Counted from the stretch's first letter, positions 8,166 to 18,602 are shown. The stretch is DNA of 64,000 nucleotides from Kitasatospora paranensis (GCF_039544005.1 NZ_BAABKV010000001.1:3844001-3908000), one strand, 5' to 3'. The notes: generated by a model from the sequence alone, not told the origin. Made by a program: numbers and translations.

Positions 8166-9886
8166 CTACTCCTTGGAGTCCGGGTCTGCGGGGGTTGCCG
8201 GTGCGGTTGCCGCCGGTACGAGAGTGTCGGAGCCGGCCTCGTCGTCCACGGCCGGAGCGTCCGTCTGGAGGTCCACGGCGAGTTCGGCGAGCTCCTCCGC
8301 CGTCCGGGAGGAGTCGCTGCGGGCGAGCCCGGCGACCTCGACCAGGGTGACGCCGTCGGGGGTGGTGGTGGCCCGGACCCAGATCCGGCGGCGCTGGACG
8401 AAGAGCGAGCCGATCAGGCCGAGGATCGCGCAGACCGCGCCGGCCAGCGCGATCGCGTTGCCGGGGCGGTGCGAGACGGAGAACTGCGCCCACTGGCGGT
8501 ACCCGTCGAAGGTGAGGGTGCCGTAGCCGTCGGGCAGCGTCCAGGTCTGGCCGGGCTTGAGCGCGGCGCTGGCCAGCTTGCCGTCCTGCTTCAGCTGGGT
8601 CAGGTGCGTGGTGTCCAGCTGGTACACGTTCTGCGGCAGGCCGGAGTCGGTGCCCAGGTCGCCGGCGTACACGGTGAGGACCAGCCGGGGGTCGGCGGCG
8701 GCCGGGAAGAGCGAGTTCCAGCCCTTGACCGGGTCGGGGGTGAGGGGCGAGGTCGGCGAGAAGATGCCGGAGAAGCCCAGCTGGGTGCGCTTGCCGTCCT
8801 TGTCGCCGTAGTCACTGATCTTGAAGACGCCGACCGAGGTCAGGTTGGAGTCCTGCGGCAGGAACGGGGTCGGGCCGGAGTAGACGACCTCTCCTTGGCG
8901 TTCCGGACGGTCGCCACCGGGGCGTAGCCGTGGCCGTTCAGGAAGACCTTGGAACCGCCGATCTCCAGCGGGTGGTTGACCTGGATGTCGCCCTTGGTGA
9001 GCTTTGCCGAGTCGCTGCCGTTCCAGTACCGGATGTGCGCGGTGAACTCGCGGGCGGTGCCGATGTCCGCGCCGGTGGTCTGGTAGCGGGCGGTGAAGTT
9101 GTCCAGCTTGAAGCCGAAGGGGGCGAGGTCGTCGGTGGTGTAGAACCGCGTGCCCTTGAAGTCGTCGAGCTGGGTGGTGGTGTTGGCGAAGCCCTGGCCC
9201 TCGATGACGATCTTGCTGCCGGTGCCGCTGGCCAGGCTGGCCCAGGCGAAGCCGGTCAGCAGGGCGAACAGCGAGAAGTGGAAGAGCAGGTTGCCGACCT
9301 CGCGCAGGTAGCCCTTCTCGGCGGCCACCGCGCCGCCGGCGAGGTCGGCCCGGAAGCGGCGGCGCTTCAGCAGCCGGTGCGCGGCGGCGGCGACCGCCTC
9401 CGGGTCGGCGTCGGTGCGCCAGGCCGCGTAGACCGGCATCCGGGTCAGGTTGCGCGGGGCCGCCGGCGGCTGGGCCCGCAGTACCCCGACGAACTGCCAG
9501 GTGCGCGGGACGATGCAGCCCGCCAGCGAGACGAACAGCAGGATGTAGATCGAGGAGAACCACACCGAGCTGTACACGTGGAACAGCTGGAGCTTCTCGT
9601 AGATTGGGGAAATGCCCTTGTGCGCGGCCTTCCAGGTCTCGACCTTGAAGGAGTCCTCGCTCTCCTGCGGGATCAGCGAACCGGGGATGGCCGCCAGCGA
9701 GAGCAGGAAGAGCAGGATCAGTGCGACCCGCATCGAGGTCAGCTGCCGCCACGTCCAGCGCAGCCAGCCCCAGAGTCCTATGCCGACCGGGGTGTCCGCG
9801 GCGGAGTCCTCGGGGGCGGTGCTCATGCGCTCGACGGAGGCGTCGGCGGTCTCGTCCTCGGCGGGGCCGGTCCTGGTGTCACTCAC
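8166..9886 (-). CDS. resB: Cytochrome c biogenesis protein ResB (frameshifted in this sequence)
   Basis: A ~574-residue ResB protein, partner of CcsB in attaching haem to apocytochrome c outside the membrane. The N-terminus has three membrane helices (RVALILLFLLSLAAIPGSLI and following); a fourth (ALAGAVCAILGLIGSLFVQR) closes the large extracytoplasmic domain. The frame breaks at 8893-8894: reading should pass from VRNAKG to EVVYSGPTPFLPQ, but one base of a C run (+ strand) is missing, so neither frame is complete. Probable sequencing error. The GTG start at 9886 lies two bases after the ccdA stop; an internal ATG at 9826 is an alternative. Confidence 0.88.
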
Positions 9887-9888
9887 GG

Positions 9889-10665
9889 TCAGATTCCGAT
9901 CGAGAAGTCGTCGGTCAGGTACTGCATCTGCTGCACCATCGCGTCCCACGCACCCGTGACCAGCAGCACGCCGACGACGACGAGCATCCCGCCGCCGATC
10001 CGCATCACCCACTGGTAGTGCTGCTTGACCCAGCCGAAGGCGCTCAGGGCCTTCCGGAAGGCCAGCGCGGCCAGGACGAACGGTACGCCGAGTCCGGCGC
10101 AGTACACCGTCATCAGCAGGGCGCCGCGCCCGGCGCTGGCCTGCTCGGCCGAGAGGTTCAGGATCGCGGCGAGGGTCGGGCCGATGCACGGCGTCCAGCC
10201 GACGCCGAAGACGATCCCCAGCAGCGGGGCGCCCACCAGCCCGATCGCCGGCCGGCGGTGCGAGCGCAGCTCCCGCATGGTGAAGCCGGGCATCAGCCCC
10301 ATGAAGGCCAGGCCCATCAGGATGGTCAGCACGCCCAGCACCGTGTCGATGAGCCGGGTGTGGTCCTTCAGGACGTTGCCGAACTGCCCGAACAGGGCGC
10401 CGGTCGAGACGAAGACGGCGGTGAAGCCGGCCACGAACAGGAGCGAACCGAGCAGCATGCGCCCCCGCTTGGCGCCCCTCGCGTCGGAGAGGTCGGCGGC
10501 GGAGAAGCCGGTGACGTAGCTGAGGTAGCCGGGCACCAGCGGCAGCACGCAGGGCGAGAGGAAGGAGAGCAGGCCGGCGGCCAGCGCGATCGGCAGGGCC
10601 AGCAGCAGGGCGCCGCTCGCCACCGTGTCGTTGTAGCCGATGGTGCTCGCGAGGGCCGCGCTCAC
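9889..10665 (-). CDS. ccdA: Cytochrome c biogenesis protein CcdA
   Basis: A 258-residue membrane protein of the CcdA/DsbD family with about six helices. It moves reducing equivalents from cytoplasmic thioredoxin to ResA outside. The redox Cys motif in the first helix region (LSFLSPCVLPLVPGYLSYV) and the second Cys region (GWTPCIGPTLAAIL) are both present. The GTG start at 10665 overlaps the resA stop by 4 bases, and resB follows 2 bases after the stop, so the genes are tightly coupled. Confidence 0.92.
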   Translation of the reverse strand: MSAALASTIGYNDTVASGALLLALPIALAAGLLSFLSPCVLPLVPGYLSYVTGFSAADLSDARGAKRGRMLLGSLLFVAGFTAVFVSTGALFGQFGNVLKDHTRLIDTVLGVLTILMGLAFMGLMPGFTMRELRSHRRPAIGLVGAPLLGIVFGVGWTPCIGPTLAAILNLSAEQASAGRGALLMTVYCAGLGVPFVLAALAFRKALSAFGWVKQHYQWVMRIGGGMLVVVGVLLVTGAWDAMVQQMQYLTDDFSIGI

Positions 10666-11259
10666 TTCTGCTCCGCGAGCACGGGCTTGATCATCGCCTC
10701 CAGGTCCTCGCTGGACAGCGCCCGCATCGCCCGGGCGGCCAGCTTGCCGTCCCGGTCGACCACGATGGTGGTGGGGATGGACTGCGGGTTGAGGCTGCCC
10801 TTGGGGAAGCGCAGGATCTGGGCGCCGTCCGGGTCGTAGAGGCTCGGGTAGTCGATGCCGGTCTCGTGCTCGAAGCGCACGGCGTTGGCCGGGTCGACGT
10901 CCCGGGTGTTGATGCCGAGGAACTGGACGCCCTGGGAGCGGTACTTCTGGGAGACCTGCTGGAGGTTCGCCCCTCCGCGCGGCACGGGCCGCACCAGGAG
11001 CCCCAGATGTTCAGGACGACGATCTTGCCCTTGAAGTCGGAGAGCGAGACCGGCTTGCCCTCCAGCGACTTGCCCGTGACGTCCGGCGCGGCGGTACGGC
11101 TGCCGGGGCTCGCGGTGGCGATGCCCCCTTGCCGGTGACGAAACCGGTCTTGCCGCCGCCACCCGTCGAACCGCCCGAGGAGCAGGCGGTGAGGGCGAGT
11201 GCGGCGGCCGCGCCGAGAACGGCGGCGAGGCGGAAGCGGCGGTGCGGCGTCCCAGACAT
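10662..11259 (-). CDS. resA: Thioredoxin-like lipoprotein ResA/TlpA (two frameshifts in this sequence)
   Basis: About 200 residues: a lipoprotein signal ([20 protein letters not shown], lipobox LTAC), then a thioredoxin fold with the active site [11 protein letters not shown]. It reduces the CXXCH cysteines of apocytochrome c before haem attachment, using electrons from CcdA. No single frame covers it: one base is missing from the C runs at 11124-11128 (before IATASPG) and at 10970-10973 (just after the active site, before [10 protein letters not shown]). Both are homopolymer losses and probably sequencing errors. It is the first gene of the res operon. Confidence 0.87.
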
Positions 11260-11293
11260 GTGAAAAGTTTCGCATGGGACTTTGGGCAGATTT

Positions 11294-11324
11294 GAGGGGT
11301 CCGACGTTGCGCGTCGGACCCCTC
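11294..11324. terminator. Hairpin terminator
   Basis: Perfect 13-base inverted repeat (GAGGGGTCCGACG and complement), loop TTGCG, located just downstream of the histidine phosphatase gene and just upstream of the res operon. Confidence 0.75.
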
Positions 11325-11389
11325 TGACCTGCGGTTCCTGTACTTATGATCCGCTTAAACCGGGCAAATCATCGGGGCGGCGGGCGCCG

Positions 11390-12067
11390 TCAGGCGCCGA
11401 AGCTCTTCCCCACCGGCTTGTCCTTGCCGCCCTTGCCGACGAGGTGCGCCGGCAGCAGGTCGCGGGCCGGCTCGCGGTACCCGATCGACACGATCCGGTC
11501 GCCCTCGTAGGTGAAGCTGGTCAGCGAGGCCAGCGAGCACTGCCGCTTGCGCGGGTCGTGCCACAGTCGGCGGCGCTCGGCGAACGAGCGGACGATCCAG
11601 ATCGGCAGCTGGTGGCTGACGCAGACCGCCTCGTGCCCGCGCGCGGCGTCCCGGGCGGCGGCGAGCGCGCCCATCATGCGCACCACCTGCTCGATGTACG
11701 GCTCGCCCCAGGACGGCTTGAACGGGTTGGTCAGGTACCGCCAGTAGCCCGGGTTGCGCAGCGAGCCGTCACCGACGCCGAAGGTCTTGCCCTGGAAGAT
11801 GTTGTCGGCCTCGATCAGCCGCTCGTCGACGGCGACCTCCAGGCCGTGCGCCTTGCCGATCGGCTCGGCGGTCTCCTGGGCGCGCTCCAGCGGCGAGGCC
11901 ACCACGTGCGTGATGTCCCGGTCGGCGAGGTGCTCGGCGACCCGGTCGGCCATCTGCCGGCCCAGCTCGGAGAGGTGGTAGCCGGGCAGGCGCCCGTAGA
12001 GGATGCCCTCCGGGTTGTGCACCTCGCCGTGCCGCATCAGGTGGACGACGGTGGTCTCGCTGGTCAC
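11390..12067 (-). CDS. Histidine phosphatase family protein
   Basis: A 225-residue member of the phosphoglycerate-mutase-like superfamily. The catalytic LMRHGEV motif is at residues 10-16, with the second His in CVSHQLPIW and an Arg/Glu set ([10 protein letters not shown]). These enzymes use a phospho-His intermediate; the substrate is not predictable. Its GTG start at 12067 overlaps the hemL stop by 4 bases, so it is co-translated with hemL, an order conserved in Streptomyces. Confidence 0.88.
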   Translation of the reverse strand: MTSETTVVHLMRHGEVHNPEGILYGRLPGYHLSELGRQMADRVAEHLADRDITHVVASPLERAQETAEPIGKAHGLEVAVDERLIEADNIFQGKTFGVGDGSLRNPGYWRYLTNPFKPSWGEPYIEQVVRMMGALAAARDAARGHEAVCVSHQLPIWIVRSFAERRRLWHDPRKRQCSLASLTSFTYEGDRIVSIGYREPARDLLPAHLVGKGGKDKPVGKSFGA

Positions 12068-13449
12068 TTGGTCTCCTCGGTGGCCTCGGCGGCAGCACGG
12101 GCGGCCGCGGGCAGGGCGGCGGCGATCCGCTCGATCGCCCGCTCGTCGTGGGCGGACGAGACGAACCAGGACTCGAAGGCCGACGGCGGCAGGTAGACGC
12201 CCTGGCTCAGCATCGAGTGGAAGAAGCCGTTGAAGCGGTAGGCCTGCTGGCGGCGCGCGGCGTCGTAGTCGGTGACCTGCTCCTCGGTGAAGAACACCGA
12301 GAACATGTTCCCGGCCTTCTGCAGCCGGTGGGCCACGCCCTCCTTGGCGAGCGCCTCCGACACCAGGCCGGAGACCTGCCCGGCGACCCGGTCGACCGTC
12401 GCGTACACCTCGTCGGTGCAGTGGCGCAGCTGGGCCAGGCCCGCGGCGGTGGCGACCGGGTTCCCGGAGAGGGTGCCGGCCTGGTAGACCGGTCCGGCCG
12501 GGGCGAGGTGGGCCATCACGTCGGCGCGGCCGCCGAAGGCCGCGGCCGGGAAGCCGCCGCCCATCACCTTGCCGAAGGTGAGCAGGTCCGGCACCCAGCC
12601 CTCGTGGGCCGCCTCCAGGCCGTACCAGCCGGCCTTGGAGACGCGGAAGCCGGTCATCACCTCGTCGGAGATGAACAGCGCGCCGTCGGCGCGGCAGATC
12701 TCGGCGAGGCCCCGGTTGAAGCCCGGCAGCGGCGGGACGACGCCCATGTTGCCGGGGAGGCCTCGGTGATCACGCAGGCGATCTCGCCGGGGTGCGCGGC
12801 GAAGGCGGCCCGGACGGCGTCGAGGTCGTTGTAGGGCAGCACGATGGTGTCGCCCGCCTGCGCACCGGTGACGCCGGGCGTGTCGGGGAGGCCGAAGGTT
12901 GCGACGCCCGAGCCGGCGGCGGCGAGCAGGGCATCCACGTGGCCGTGGTAGCAGCCGGCGAACTTGACGATCTTGGCGCGGCCGGTGAAGCCGCGGGCCA
13001 GGCGGATCGCCGACATGGTGGCCTCGGTGCCGCTGGAGACCAGGCGGACCTGCTCGACCGGGGCGATCCGGGCAACGATCTCCTCGCCCAGTTCGACCTC
13101 GCCCTGGCCGGGGGTGCCGAACGAGGTGCCGCGGGAGACGGCCTGCTGGACGGCGTCGATCACCGCCGGGTGGGCGTGGCCGAGGATCATCGGGCCCCAG
13201 GAGCAGACCAGGTCGACGTACTCGCGGCCGTCCGCGTCGGTGAGGTACGGGCCGGTGCCGGACACCATGAAGCGGGGCGTGCCGCCGACCGCACGGAAGG
13301 CCCGCACTGGCGAGTTCACGCCACCGGGGGTCACGACGGAGGCGCGCTCGAACAGCTCCTGGGAGTGCGGGGCCTCGTACGGGTAACCGGCCGGGCCGTC
13401 GTGCGGGCCCGTGTTCGGGGGGTCTGGGGGTGCTCACGGGGTTGGTCAC
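12064..13449 (-). CDS. hemL: Glutamate-1-semialdehyde 2,1-aminomutase (frameshifted in this sequence)
   Basis: PLP enzyme making 5-aminolevulinate, the step after HemA in C5 tetrapyrrole synthesis. Conserved blocks: [38 protein letters not shown], and the PLP-lysine region [17 protein letters not shown]. The coding frame is interrupted at 12754-12757, where CVITEAS should run into PGNMGVVPP but one base of a G run (+ strand) is lost. The N-terminus is also shifted: the block [16 protein letters not shown] has no start codon in its own frame, and the nearest good GTG starts (13449 or 13437) need two further missing bases in the G runs at 13417-13430. All are homopolymer sites in an essential gene, so sequencing error is likely. 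Confidence 0.88.
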   Translation of the reverse strand: MTNPVSTPRPPEHGPARRPGRLPVRGPALPGAVRARLRRDPRWRELASAGLPCGRRHAPLHGVRHRPVPHRRGRPRVRRPGLLLGPDDPRPRPPGGDRRRPAGRLPRHLVRHPRPGRGRTGRGDRCPDRPGRAGPPGLQRHRGHHVGDPPGPRLHRPRQDRQVRRLLPRPRGCPARRRRLGRRNLRPPRHARRHRCAGGRHHRAALQRPRRRPGRLRRAPRRDRLRDHRGLPGNMGVVPPLPGFNRGLAEICRADGALFISDEVMTGFRVSKAGWYGLEAAHEGWVPDLLTFGKVMGGGFPAAAFGGRADVMAHLAPAGPVYQAGTLSGNPVATAAGLAQLRHCTDEVYATVDRVAGQVSGLVSEALAKEGVAHRLQKAGNMFSVFFTEEQVTDYDAARRQQAYRFNGFFHSMLSQGVYLPPSAFESWFVSSAHDERAIERIAAALPAAARAAAEATEETK

Positions 13450-13796
13450 CTCAACATGCTCTCAAATCGTGTCCTTGACCTCTGCATGCCGGACCCGATC
13501 ATCTGGAACGATGATCCGTGTGCTGCTGCCTCGGCCGGCCGCGCGGACTGTACGGTGTCCGTACGGCCGTCGCGCACGTTTTCGGCGGTGTAGGGCGGCA
13601 CAAGACGGGTAAGTGGCACGTTCGGGAGGACACCGGGCGTGCGGGGGTCTGTCGATTCCGGCGAATTCCGGTGAGGATGGTCCGAGTGTCCGAGGCGCAG
13701 GACGGTTCCGACGAGGTCACGGGTAGCTCCCGTCGGCCCGCCGGTGCCGCGCACGGGGGTACGGGTACGGGCAGGGGAAAGCGGGGAGAGGGGCGC
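13450..13796. other. Divergent intergenic region
   Basis: About 350 bases between hemL (leftward) and the next gene (rightward). Several short frames exist but none has coding character. If the following gene starts upstream at 13686 or 13677, the region is about 110 bases shorter. No promoter boxes are certain. Confidence 0.4.
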
Positions 13797-14285
13797 GTGG
13801 GAGTCACCTACAAGTACTTCGGCGCACCCGACCGGGCCACGGCTGCCAGAGTTCCCACGGCGCTCGGCCCCGGCGGCCTCGGCCTGGACGCGGGCGAGCT
13901 CGGCTCGCTCGGGCGCCTCGGCGACCTCATGGAGACCAGCGGCTCGGAGAACGGCCACCTCTCCACCAAGATCAAGCCGGAGACCATGAGCGCCATGGTG
14001 CTGACCGGCATCACGGGTGTCCCGCTGCACCAGGTCCCGCCGCTGGAGCTGGTCGTCCTGCACCCCGACTACGCCGTCGTCCAGCTCCCGCAGAACGTGG
14101 TCGAACCCCTGCGCACGGCCGACGAGACCCAGCTCGGCGCCGCCGCCTTCATCTGGTCGACCGTCCCGGACCGGCGCGGCCCGCGCGACGCGTTCGTGAT
14201 CTACACGATGCTGCACGAGTGGCAGGACTTCGCCAACCGCCTGCACGACGCCGGCCACCAGCTGTACTGCCTGGTCTGGCCCTGA
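13797..14285 (+). CDS. Conserved hypothetical protein
   Basis: A 162-residue soluble protein (VGVTYKYFGAPDRATAARVP..., ending HQLYCLVWP) that I recognise as a widespread Streptomyces protein of unknown function. It has no signal peptide or membrane segment. Start choice: GTG at 13797 has an excellent ribosome site (GGGGAGAGG) 6-7 bases upstream. In-frame starts at 13686 (GTG) and 13677 (ATG) would add a low-complexity N-terminus that still has G/C-rich third positions, so a longer form is possible. No function can be assigned. Confidence 0.7.
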   Translation: MGVTYKYFGAPDRATAARVPTALGPGGLGLDAGELGSLGRLGDLMETSGSENGHLSTKIKPETMSAMVLTGITGVPLHQVPPLELVVLHPDYAVVQLPQNVVEPLRTADETQLGAAAFIWSTVPDRRGPRDAFVIYTMLHEWQDFANRLHDAGHQLYCLVWP

Positions 14286-14415
14286 CCCGAGCCCTCGCCG
14301 GTTCCTGATCCTCCCTTCGGGGTGACCCGGAGGGACGGCCCGGCCGACGGCGAACGGTGCACGAGCGGGCAGCCCCAGGGGCATTGCCGCCATCGGCCGC
14401 CGTAGGCTCACCGGC

Positions 14416-14978
14416 ATGGATCTCCCCGACTGCGGCTGCCTGCTCTGCGACACCACGGGCGACGAATCCACGTGGGACGCACGCGACAGCCGGATCGCGG
14501 CGAACATCCGCGCGCACGGCTGGAACGTCAACGGAGTCGGCGGCGGCCTGCCCGGCGACTGGTCCTACTCGATCGGGCTCTGGCACACCCTGCGCAGCCC
14601 CGAGGTCAGCATCTTCGGATCACCCCGCAGACCGGCATGCGGATCGTCAACGTGCTCGCCCGCGAGATCCGCGCCGGGCATCCGCTCGAACCGGACCAGC
14701 GCCGCGACGACGTCCTGGGCGGCGGCTTCTCGGTGGCGATCCGGCCGGTCCACCCGAGCTGGTACCTCGGCTTCTTCGGCGCCGGCGTCGACTTCTACCA
14801 GCGGCCGCCACTGCCGATCACCCAGATGTTCTGGCCGGACAAGCAAGGGCGCTTCCCCTGGGACGAGGGCGTCGAGGAGACGTGTCGCGCCACCCAGCCA
14901 CTCCTGTGGGTGCCCCGCGAGGAGTCCACCGGGCCGTGGGCGGACACGGAACCCGTCCGGTACCGACCGCACTCCTGA
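14416..14978 (+). CDS. DUF4262-like protein (frameshifted in this sequence)
   Basis: About 187 residues. The N-terminal part CGCLLCDT followed by IAANIRAHGWNVNGVG and DWSYSIGLWHTLRSPEVSIFG is the usual opening of DUF4262 proteins, whose function is unknown. Reading must change frame at 14617-14618 (SIFG to ITPQTGMRIVNVLA), consistent with one missing G in a GGG run. The second half (FFGAGVDFYQRPPLPITQ, WPDKQGRFPWDEG) restores the family pattern to a stop at 14976-14978. The N-terminal Cys cluster CGCLLC might bind metal (inference). Confidence 0.75.
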
Positions 14979-15026
14979 CCGGAGCGGGCCCGCCGCGACA
15001 CCACCGGCCCTGCCGCTGGGATCATC

Positions 15027-15039
15027 TGACGAATCGTCA
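15027..15039. promoter_or_regulatory. Candidate operator palindrome
   Basis: TGACGAATCGTCA is a perfect 13-base palindrome about 135 bases before the HTH gene at 15173 and may be an operator for it or another regulator. The only evidence is symmetry and position. Confidence 0.3.
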
Positions 15040-15172
15040 ACAGTCGCACCGACACGCCCACGCTTGGAACTCAGCGTCACTCCCGTGCTACGTTCCGTGG
15101 TGACCGAAGCACGCAGATGACCCCGGCGGCGCTACCAACACCCCGGGGTCCGGCAACAGGAAAAGCCCCCTG

Positions 15173-16119
15173 ATGCATATCCATCGTACCGCGCAGAGGC
15201 ACCAGTTCACGGTAATGCCGAATGTCCTGATCCAGGACCGCCGGCTCAGCTACACCGCCCGCGGCCTGCTGGCCGATCTGCTCTCCCGCCCGGACGGGTG
15301 GCGCGAGGACGCGCGGCAGATGGCCGACAGCAGTCCGCAGGGCCGCGCGGCGATCCGCAAGGCGGTCAAGGAGCTGATCGCGGCCGGGTACTACCGGGTG
15401 GTCAAGGTGCGGATGCCCGACGGCACGATCCACTCCGAGATCCATGTGTACGACACGCCCCAGCCGGTGGCACCGGGGACCACCCGTCCGGGTTCCGGCG
15501 GGCCGCCCGTCGATACAACTGGCGTCCTTATAAAGAACCCTGGGAAAGAACCCTCCCTCCCCGCCCTCCCGGCCGCACCGGCCGAACCGGCCGCTCCCGC
15601 ACCGGCCGCACCCGAACCGGACGAACAGACCCGCTCCGCGGTGGCGACGCTGTTCCGGGTGATCCGGCCCGAACCGCGCCTGCGGCTGGGCGCCGCCGAG
15701 GCCGGGGAGTTGGCACCGCTGGTCTCGCAGTGGCTGGAACGCGGCGGCACTGCCGTCGAGTTGGCCCAGGCGCTGCTGCCGGGCCTGCCCGCGACGGTCC
15801 ACTCCCCGCGGGCTTCCTCCGCAACCGCCTGCACCGCAAGATGCCGCCCGAACGCATCGCCGAAGCCGCCGTCGACCCTCCCGGCGGACCTCCCACCGAA
15901 CCGCCGGGCGGACCACCCGGCGGACCGCCCCCGGCGCGGTACGCCGAGTGCACCCGGTGCCACGACCCCGTGCCCCGGCCGGGCATCTGCCGGCCCTGCG
16001 CGGGTCTGGGGTCGCGGACGGTGGCGGTCGGCGGCGGGGCGGGTGCCACCCGTTCGGGCGCGGCCCGGGTGCGGGCCGCGCTGCACGCCGCCCGGGCGAC
16101 CTGCGCGGCGCCCGGGTAG
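15173..16119 (+). CDS. Helix-turn-helix domain protein (frameshifted in this sequence)
   Basis: About 315 residues. The first ~100 (IHRTAQRHQFTVMPNVLIQD, TARGLLADLLSRPDGW, AAIRKAVKELIAAGYYRV) match a large actinomycete family of winged-helix proteins related to plasmid replication-initiator N-termini. The middle is a Pro/Ala linker; the last part has a small Cys cluster (CTRCHDPVPRPGICRPCAG), a likely zinc knuckle. The frame breaks at 15804-15807 (VHSP to AGFLRNRLHRKMPPE) by loss of one C from a run. Target DNA is unknown; orthologues often sit near DNA scars of mobile elements, but none is visible here. Confidence 0.72.
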
Positions 16120-16212
16120 GTCGCCCACGACGGACCGACTGTCGGATCATCATGTGTCGAATCCCGGCAAACCGGGCACCTGATGGGCGTCGGCTCGGCG
16201 AAAGGGGCGGGT

Positions 16213-16956
16213 ATGGCGGCCATCGGATGGGTCATGCTCGCCGTCCTCGCGGGCGGTGCCGGTCTCGGCTGGCGCCTGCACCGCTACCCGGGCGGCCGGG
16301 AGTGCGCGTTCGGGACCGAGTACGCCGCCCTCCGGGACGACCTCACCGCGGCGCGTCGGCGCGTCCGCACGGAAGTCCGGACGGAGAACCGCGAGCGGAC
16401 GGAGGCCGACGCCCAGGTCCGCGGCCGGGAGGCCGAGTACCGGCAGCGGGTGGCCGCCGCCGAGGCCGAACTCGCCGAGCTGCGCGACCCCGGCCCCGGC
16501 CGCGAGCTGGACACGCTGGGCACGGTGGTGCTGCACGAGCGCGTGCTGATCGCGGGCCGGCAGCAGTTCCCCCTCGCGGGGATCGACGTCAGCGTCCGCG
16601 GCTACGGCGGCGGATGGCGGCTGCGGCTGCGGCCGCCGCGCGGCCGGGCGACGGAAGTGACCTTCTCCCGGAAGGACTTCGACGAGGACGACGTCCGCCG
16701 GTTCGCCGACCGGATCACCGACACCGTCCCGCACGCGGAGCGCCACGCCGAGGTCCACCCGGGCCGGGTCGCGGACGGCGAGGTGCGGCTGGACCGGATA
16801 CGCGCCGACACCACCGCCGTGGCCCGGGCCCGCGCGGAGGCGGAGCGGATCCGCACGCGGCACCGCGCGGAGGACCGGGCGGCCCTCGCCCGGGAGGAGC
16901 TGGAGGCCGTCCGCAAGCGCTGGAAGGCGGTCACCGGGCACCTGCCGCCGCGGTGA
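16213..16956 (+). CDS. Membrane-anchored coiled-coil protein of unknown function
   Basis: A 247-residue protein: one N-terminal membrane helix (AAIGWVMLAVLAGGAGLGW), a charged coiled coil (about residues 45-95, EYRQRVAAAEAELAEL), a small beta domain (VVLHERVLIAGRQQFPLAGI...), and a second Arg/Glu-rich helix at the C-terminus. The ATG at 16213 has GAAAGGGG at ideal spacing; the upstream ATG at 16183 is the alternative. I do not recognise the family. It converges on the methyltransferase gene with only 12 bases between. Confidence 0.65.
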   Translation: MAAIGWVMLAVLAGGAGLGWRLHRYPGGRECAFGTEYAALRDDLTAARRRVRTEVRTENRERTEADAQVRGREAEYRQRVAAAEAELAELRDPGPGRELDTLGTVVLHERVLIAGRQQFPLAGIDVSVRGYGGGWRLRLRPPRGRATEVTFSRKDFDEDDVRRFADRITDTVPHAERHAEVHPGRVADGEVRLDRIRADTTAVARARAEAERIRTRHRAEDRAALAREELEAVRKRWKAVTGHLPPR

Positions 16957-16968
16957 CCGCCCCGGGGC

Positions 16969-17763
16969 TCAGCCGGCCGGCCGGGTGCCGATCACCACGG
17001 TGGCGTACAGCTCGTCGCAGGAGAGCACCTGCGCCGCCAGCCCGGACGCCTCGAACACCGCTGCGGCGGCGGGCGCCTGGGCCTCGGAGGCCTCCACCAG
17101 AAGGTGCCCGCCCGGGGCCAGCCAGTCGTGGGCGCCGGCCGCCACCCGCCGCTGCACGTCCAGGCCGTCCGCGCCGCCGTCGAGGGCCACCAGCGGTTCG
17201 TGCAGCCGCGCCTCGGCGGGCAGCAGGGCGACCGAATCCGTGGGCACGTACGGCGTGTTGGCGACCAGGAGGTCGACCCGCCCGCGCAGCGCGGCGGGCA
17301 GCGCCGCGTAGAGGTCGCCCTCGTGGGCGACGCCGCGCCAGCGGGCGATGTTGCGCCGGGCGCAGCGGACGGCGGCCGGTTCGATGTCGGCGGCGTGCAG
17401 TTCGGCCGGGTCCAGCGCGGCGGCCAGGGCGGCCCCCAGAGCGCCGCTGCCGCAGCAGAGATCGACCACGACGGGGTGCGGTGGCGCCAGCGCCACCGCC
17501 CGGCGCACGAGGAACTCGGTACGCCGGCGGGGGACGAACACGCCCACGTCCACGGCGACCCGCAGGCCGCAGAACTCGGCCCAGCCGAGGACGTGTTCGA
17601 GCGGAAGGCCGTCCACCCGGCGCTGCACCATGGCGGCGAGCCCTTCGGGTGTGCGGGCGTTGGCGAGGATCAACTCGGCCTCGTCCTCGGCGAAGACGCA
17701 GCCGGCCGCGCGCAGCGCGCTGACGACGGCGGACGGGGAGAGCGGGGTGGGACGTACGGACAT
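16969..17763 (-). CDS. Putative protein N5-glutamine methyltransferase (PrmC-related)
   Basis: A 264-residue class I SAM methyltransferase. The N-terminal helical domain is PrmC-like (RRVDGLPLEHVLGWAEFCGL, then VFVPRRRTEFLVRRA) and the SAM loop is VVDLCCGSGALGAALA. In true PrmC the catalytic motif is NPPY, binding the glutamine amide; here it reads NTPYVP, matching a PrmC-related actinobacterial subgroup whose substrate is not established. Normal PrmC (release-factor modifying) genes lie next to prfA, which is not the case here. Confidence 0.75.
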   Translation of the reverse strand: MSVRPTPLSPSAVVSALRAAGCVFAEDEAELILANARTPEGLAAMVQRRVDGLPLEHVLGWAEFCGLRVAVDVGVFVPRRRTEFLVRRAVALAPPHPVVVDLCCGSGALGAALAAALDPAELHAADIEPAAVRCARRNIARWRGVAHEGDLYAALPAALRGRVDLLVANTPYVPTDSVALLPAEARLHEPLVALDGGADGLDVQRRVAAGAHDWLAPGGHLLVEASEAQAPAAAAVFEASGLAAQVLSCDELYATVVIGTRPAG

Positions 17764-18011
17764 GAGAGCCTTTCGGACACCGAAGGGTGCTCTCGCGGCC
17801 GGGCTCTTCAGAAGCCCTGGGAGGCCGCCGGGTCGGTCGAGGAGAGCACCCGGCCTGCTGGAGCGGTGATGGGTCCCACCTCCTCGATCCGTGCGATGCG
17901 CATGGTGCGTCCGTCGCGGGTTGGCCACCCTACCCGATCCTGCCGCGGCCGATCCGGGCACGCGGGGGAAATCGGCTGGGCCCGGGGGTCGCCGGGCGGC
18001 AGCATGGCGGG

Positions 18012-18602
18012 GTGAGAACACCGCTGCGGCAGATCCGGGCCGCCTACACCGACGACACGGTCACGCTCTACCAGGCCTTCGCGCCGGAGATCGCCGGGCC
18101 CGCGGCGGCCGACGGGCGGTTCCCCGCCGCGTTCGACCGCGGCCGGATGACCTGGGTGAAGCCGTCGTTCCTGTGGATGATGCACCGCAGCGACTGGGCC
18201 CGCACCGCCGGGCAGGAGCGGGTGCTGGCGGTCACCGTGCGCCGCGAGGGCTTCGAGTGGGCGCTGGCCCGGGCGGTGCCGAGCTCGTACGACGCCGAAC
18301 GGTACCGCTCGCGGGACGCCTGGCGGCGCGAGGTGCGCCGGGGCGCCGTCCGGGTGCAGTGGGACCCGGAGCGCGACCTGCGGCTGCAGGCACTGCCCTG
18401 GCGGTCCCTGCAGCTGGGTCTGCGCGGCGAGGCGGTGGCCCGGTACGCGGACGAGTGGATCACCGCGATCGAGGACGTGACGGCGCTGGCCCGCCGCCTG
18501 CACCGGGAGCGGGAGGCCGCTCTGCTGCCCGCAGAGCGGCCCTACCCGCTGCCGGAGTCGATCGCCGCACACCTGGGTGCGGACGGGGGTCAGGGCAGGT
18601 AG
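18012..18602 (+). CDS. DUF4291 domain-containing protein
   Basis: A 196-residue protein matching the DUF4291 family: QIRAAYTDDTVTLYQAF, the WVKPSFLWMMHRSDWA block and VQWDPERDL are all typical. The function of the family is unknown. The GTG start at 18012 gives the usual N-terminus; further upstream sequence has no coding character. It converges on the SGNH hydrolase and their 3' ends overlap by 13 bases. Confidence 0.85.
   Translation: MRTPLRQIRAAYTDDTVTLYQAFAPEIAGPAAADGRFPAAFDRGRMTWVKPSFLWMMHRSDWARTAGQERVLAVTVRREGFEWALARAVPSSYDAERYRSRDAWRREVRRGAVRVQWDPERDLRLQALPWRSLQLGLRGEAVARYADEWITAIEDVTALARRLHREREAALLPAERPYPLPESIAAHLGADGGQGR

Noticed and set aside
8166..9886. resB as two separate genes
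   Set aside because: Both parts are halves of one ResB family protein and join exactly at a short C run, so a frameshift is the better explanation.
13430..13612. Small Arg-rich frames between hemL and the next gene
   Set aside because: No ribosome site, no conserved pattern and poor codon bias; treated as intergenic.
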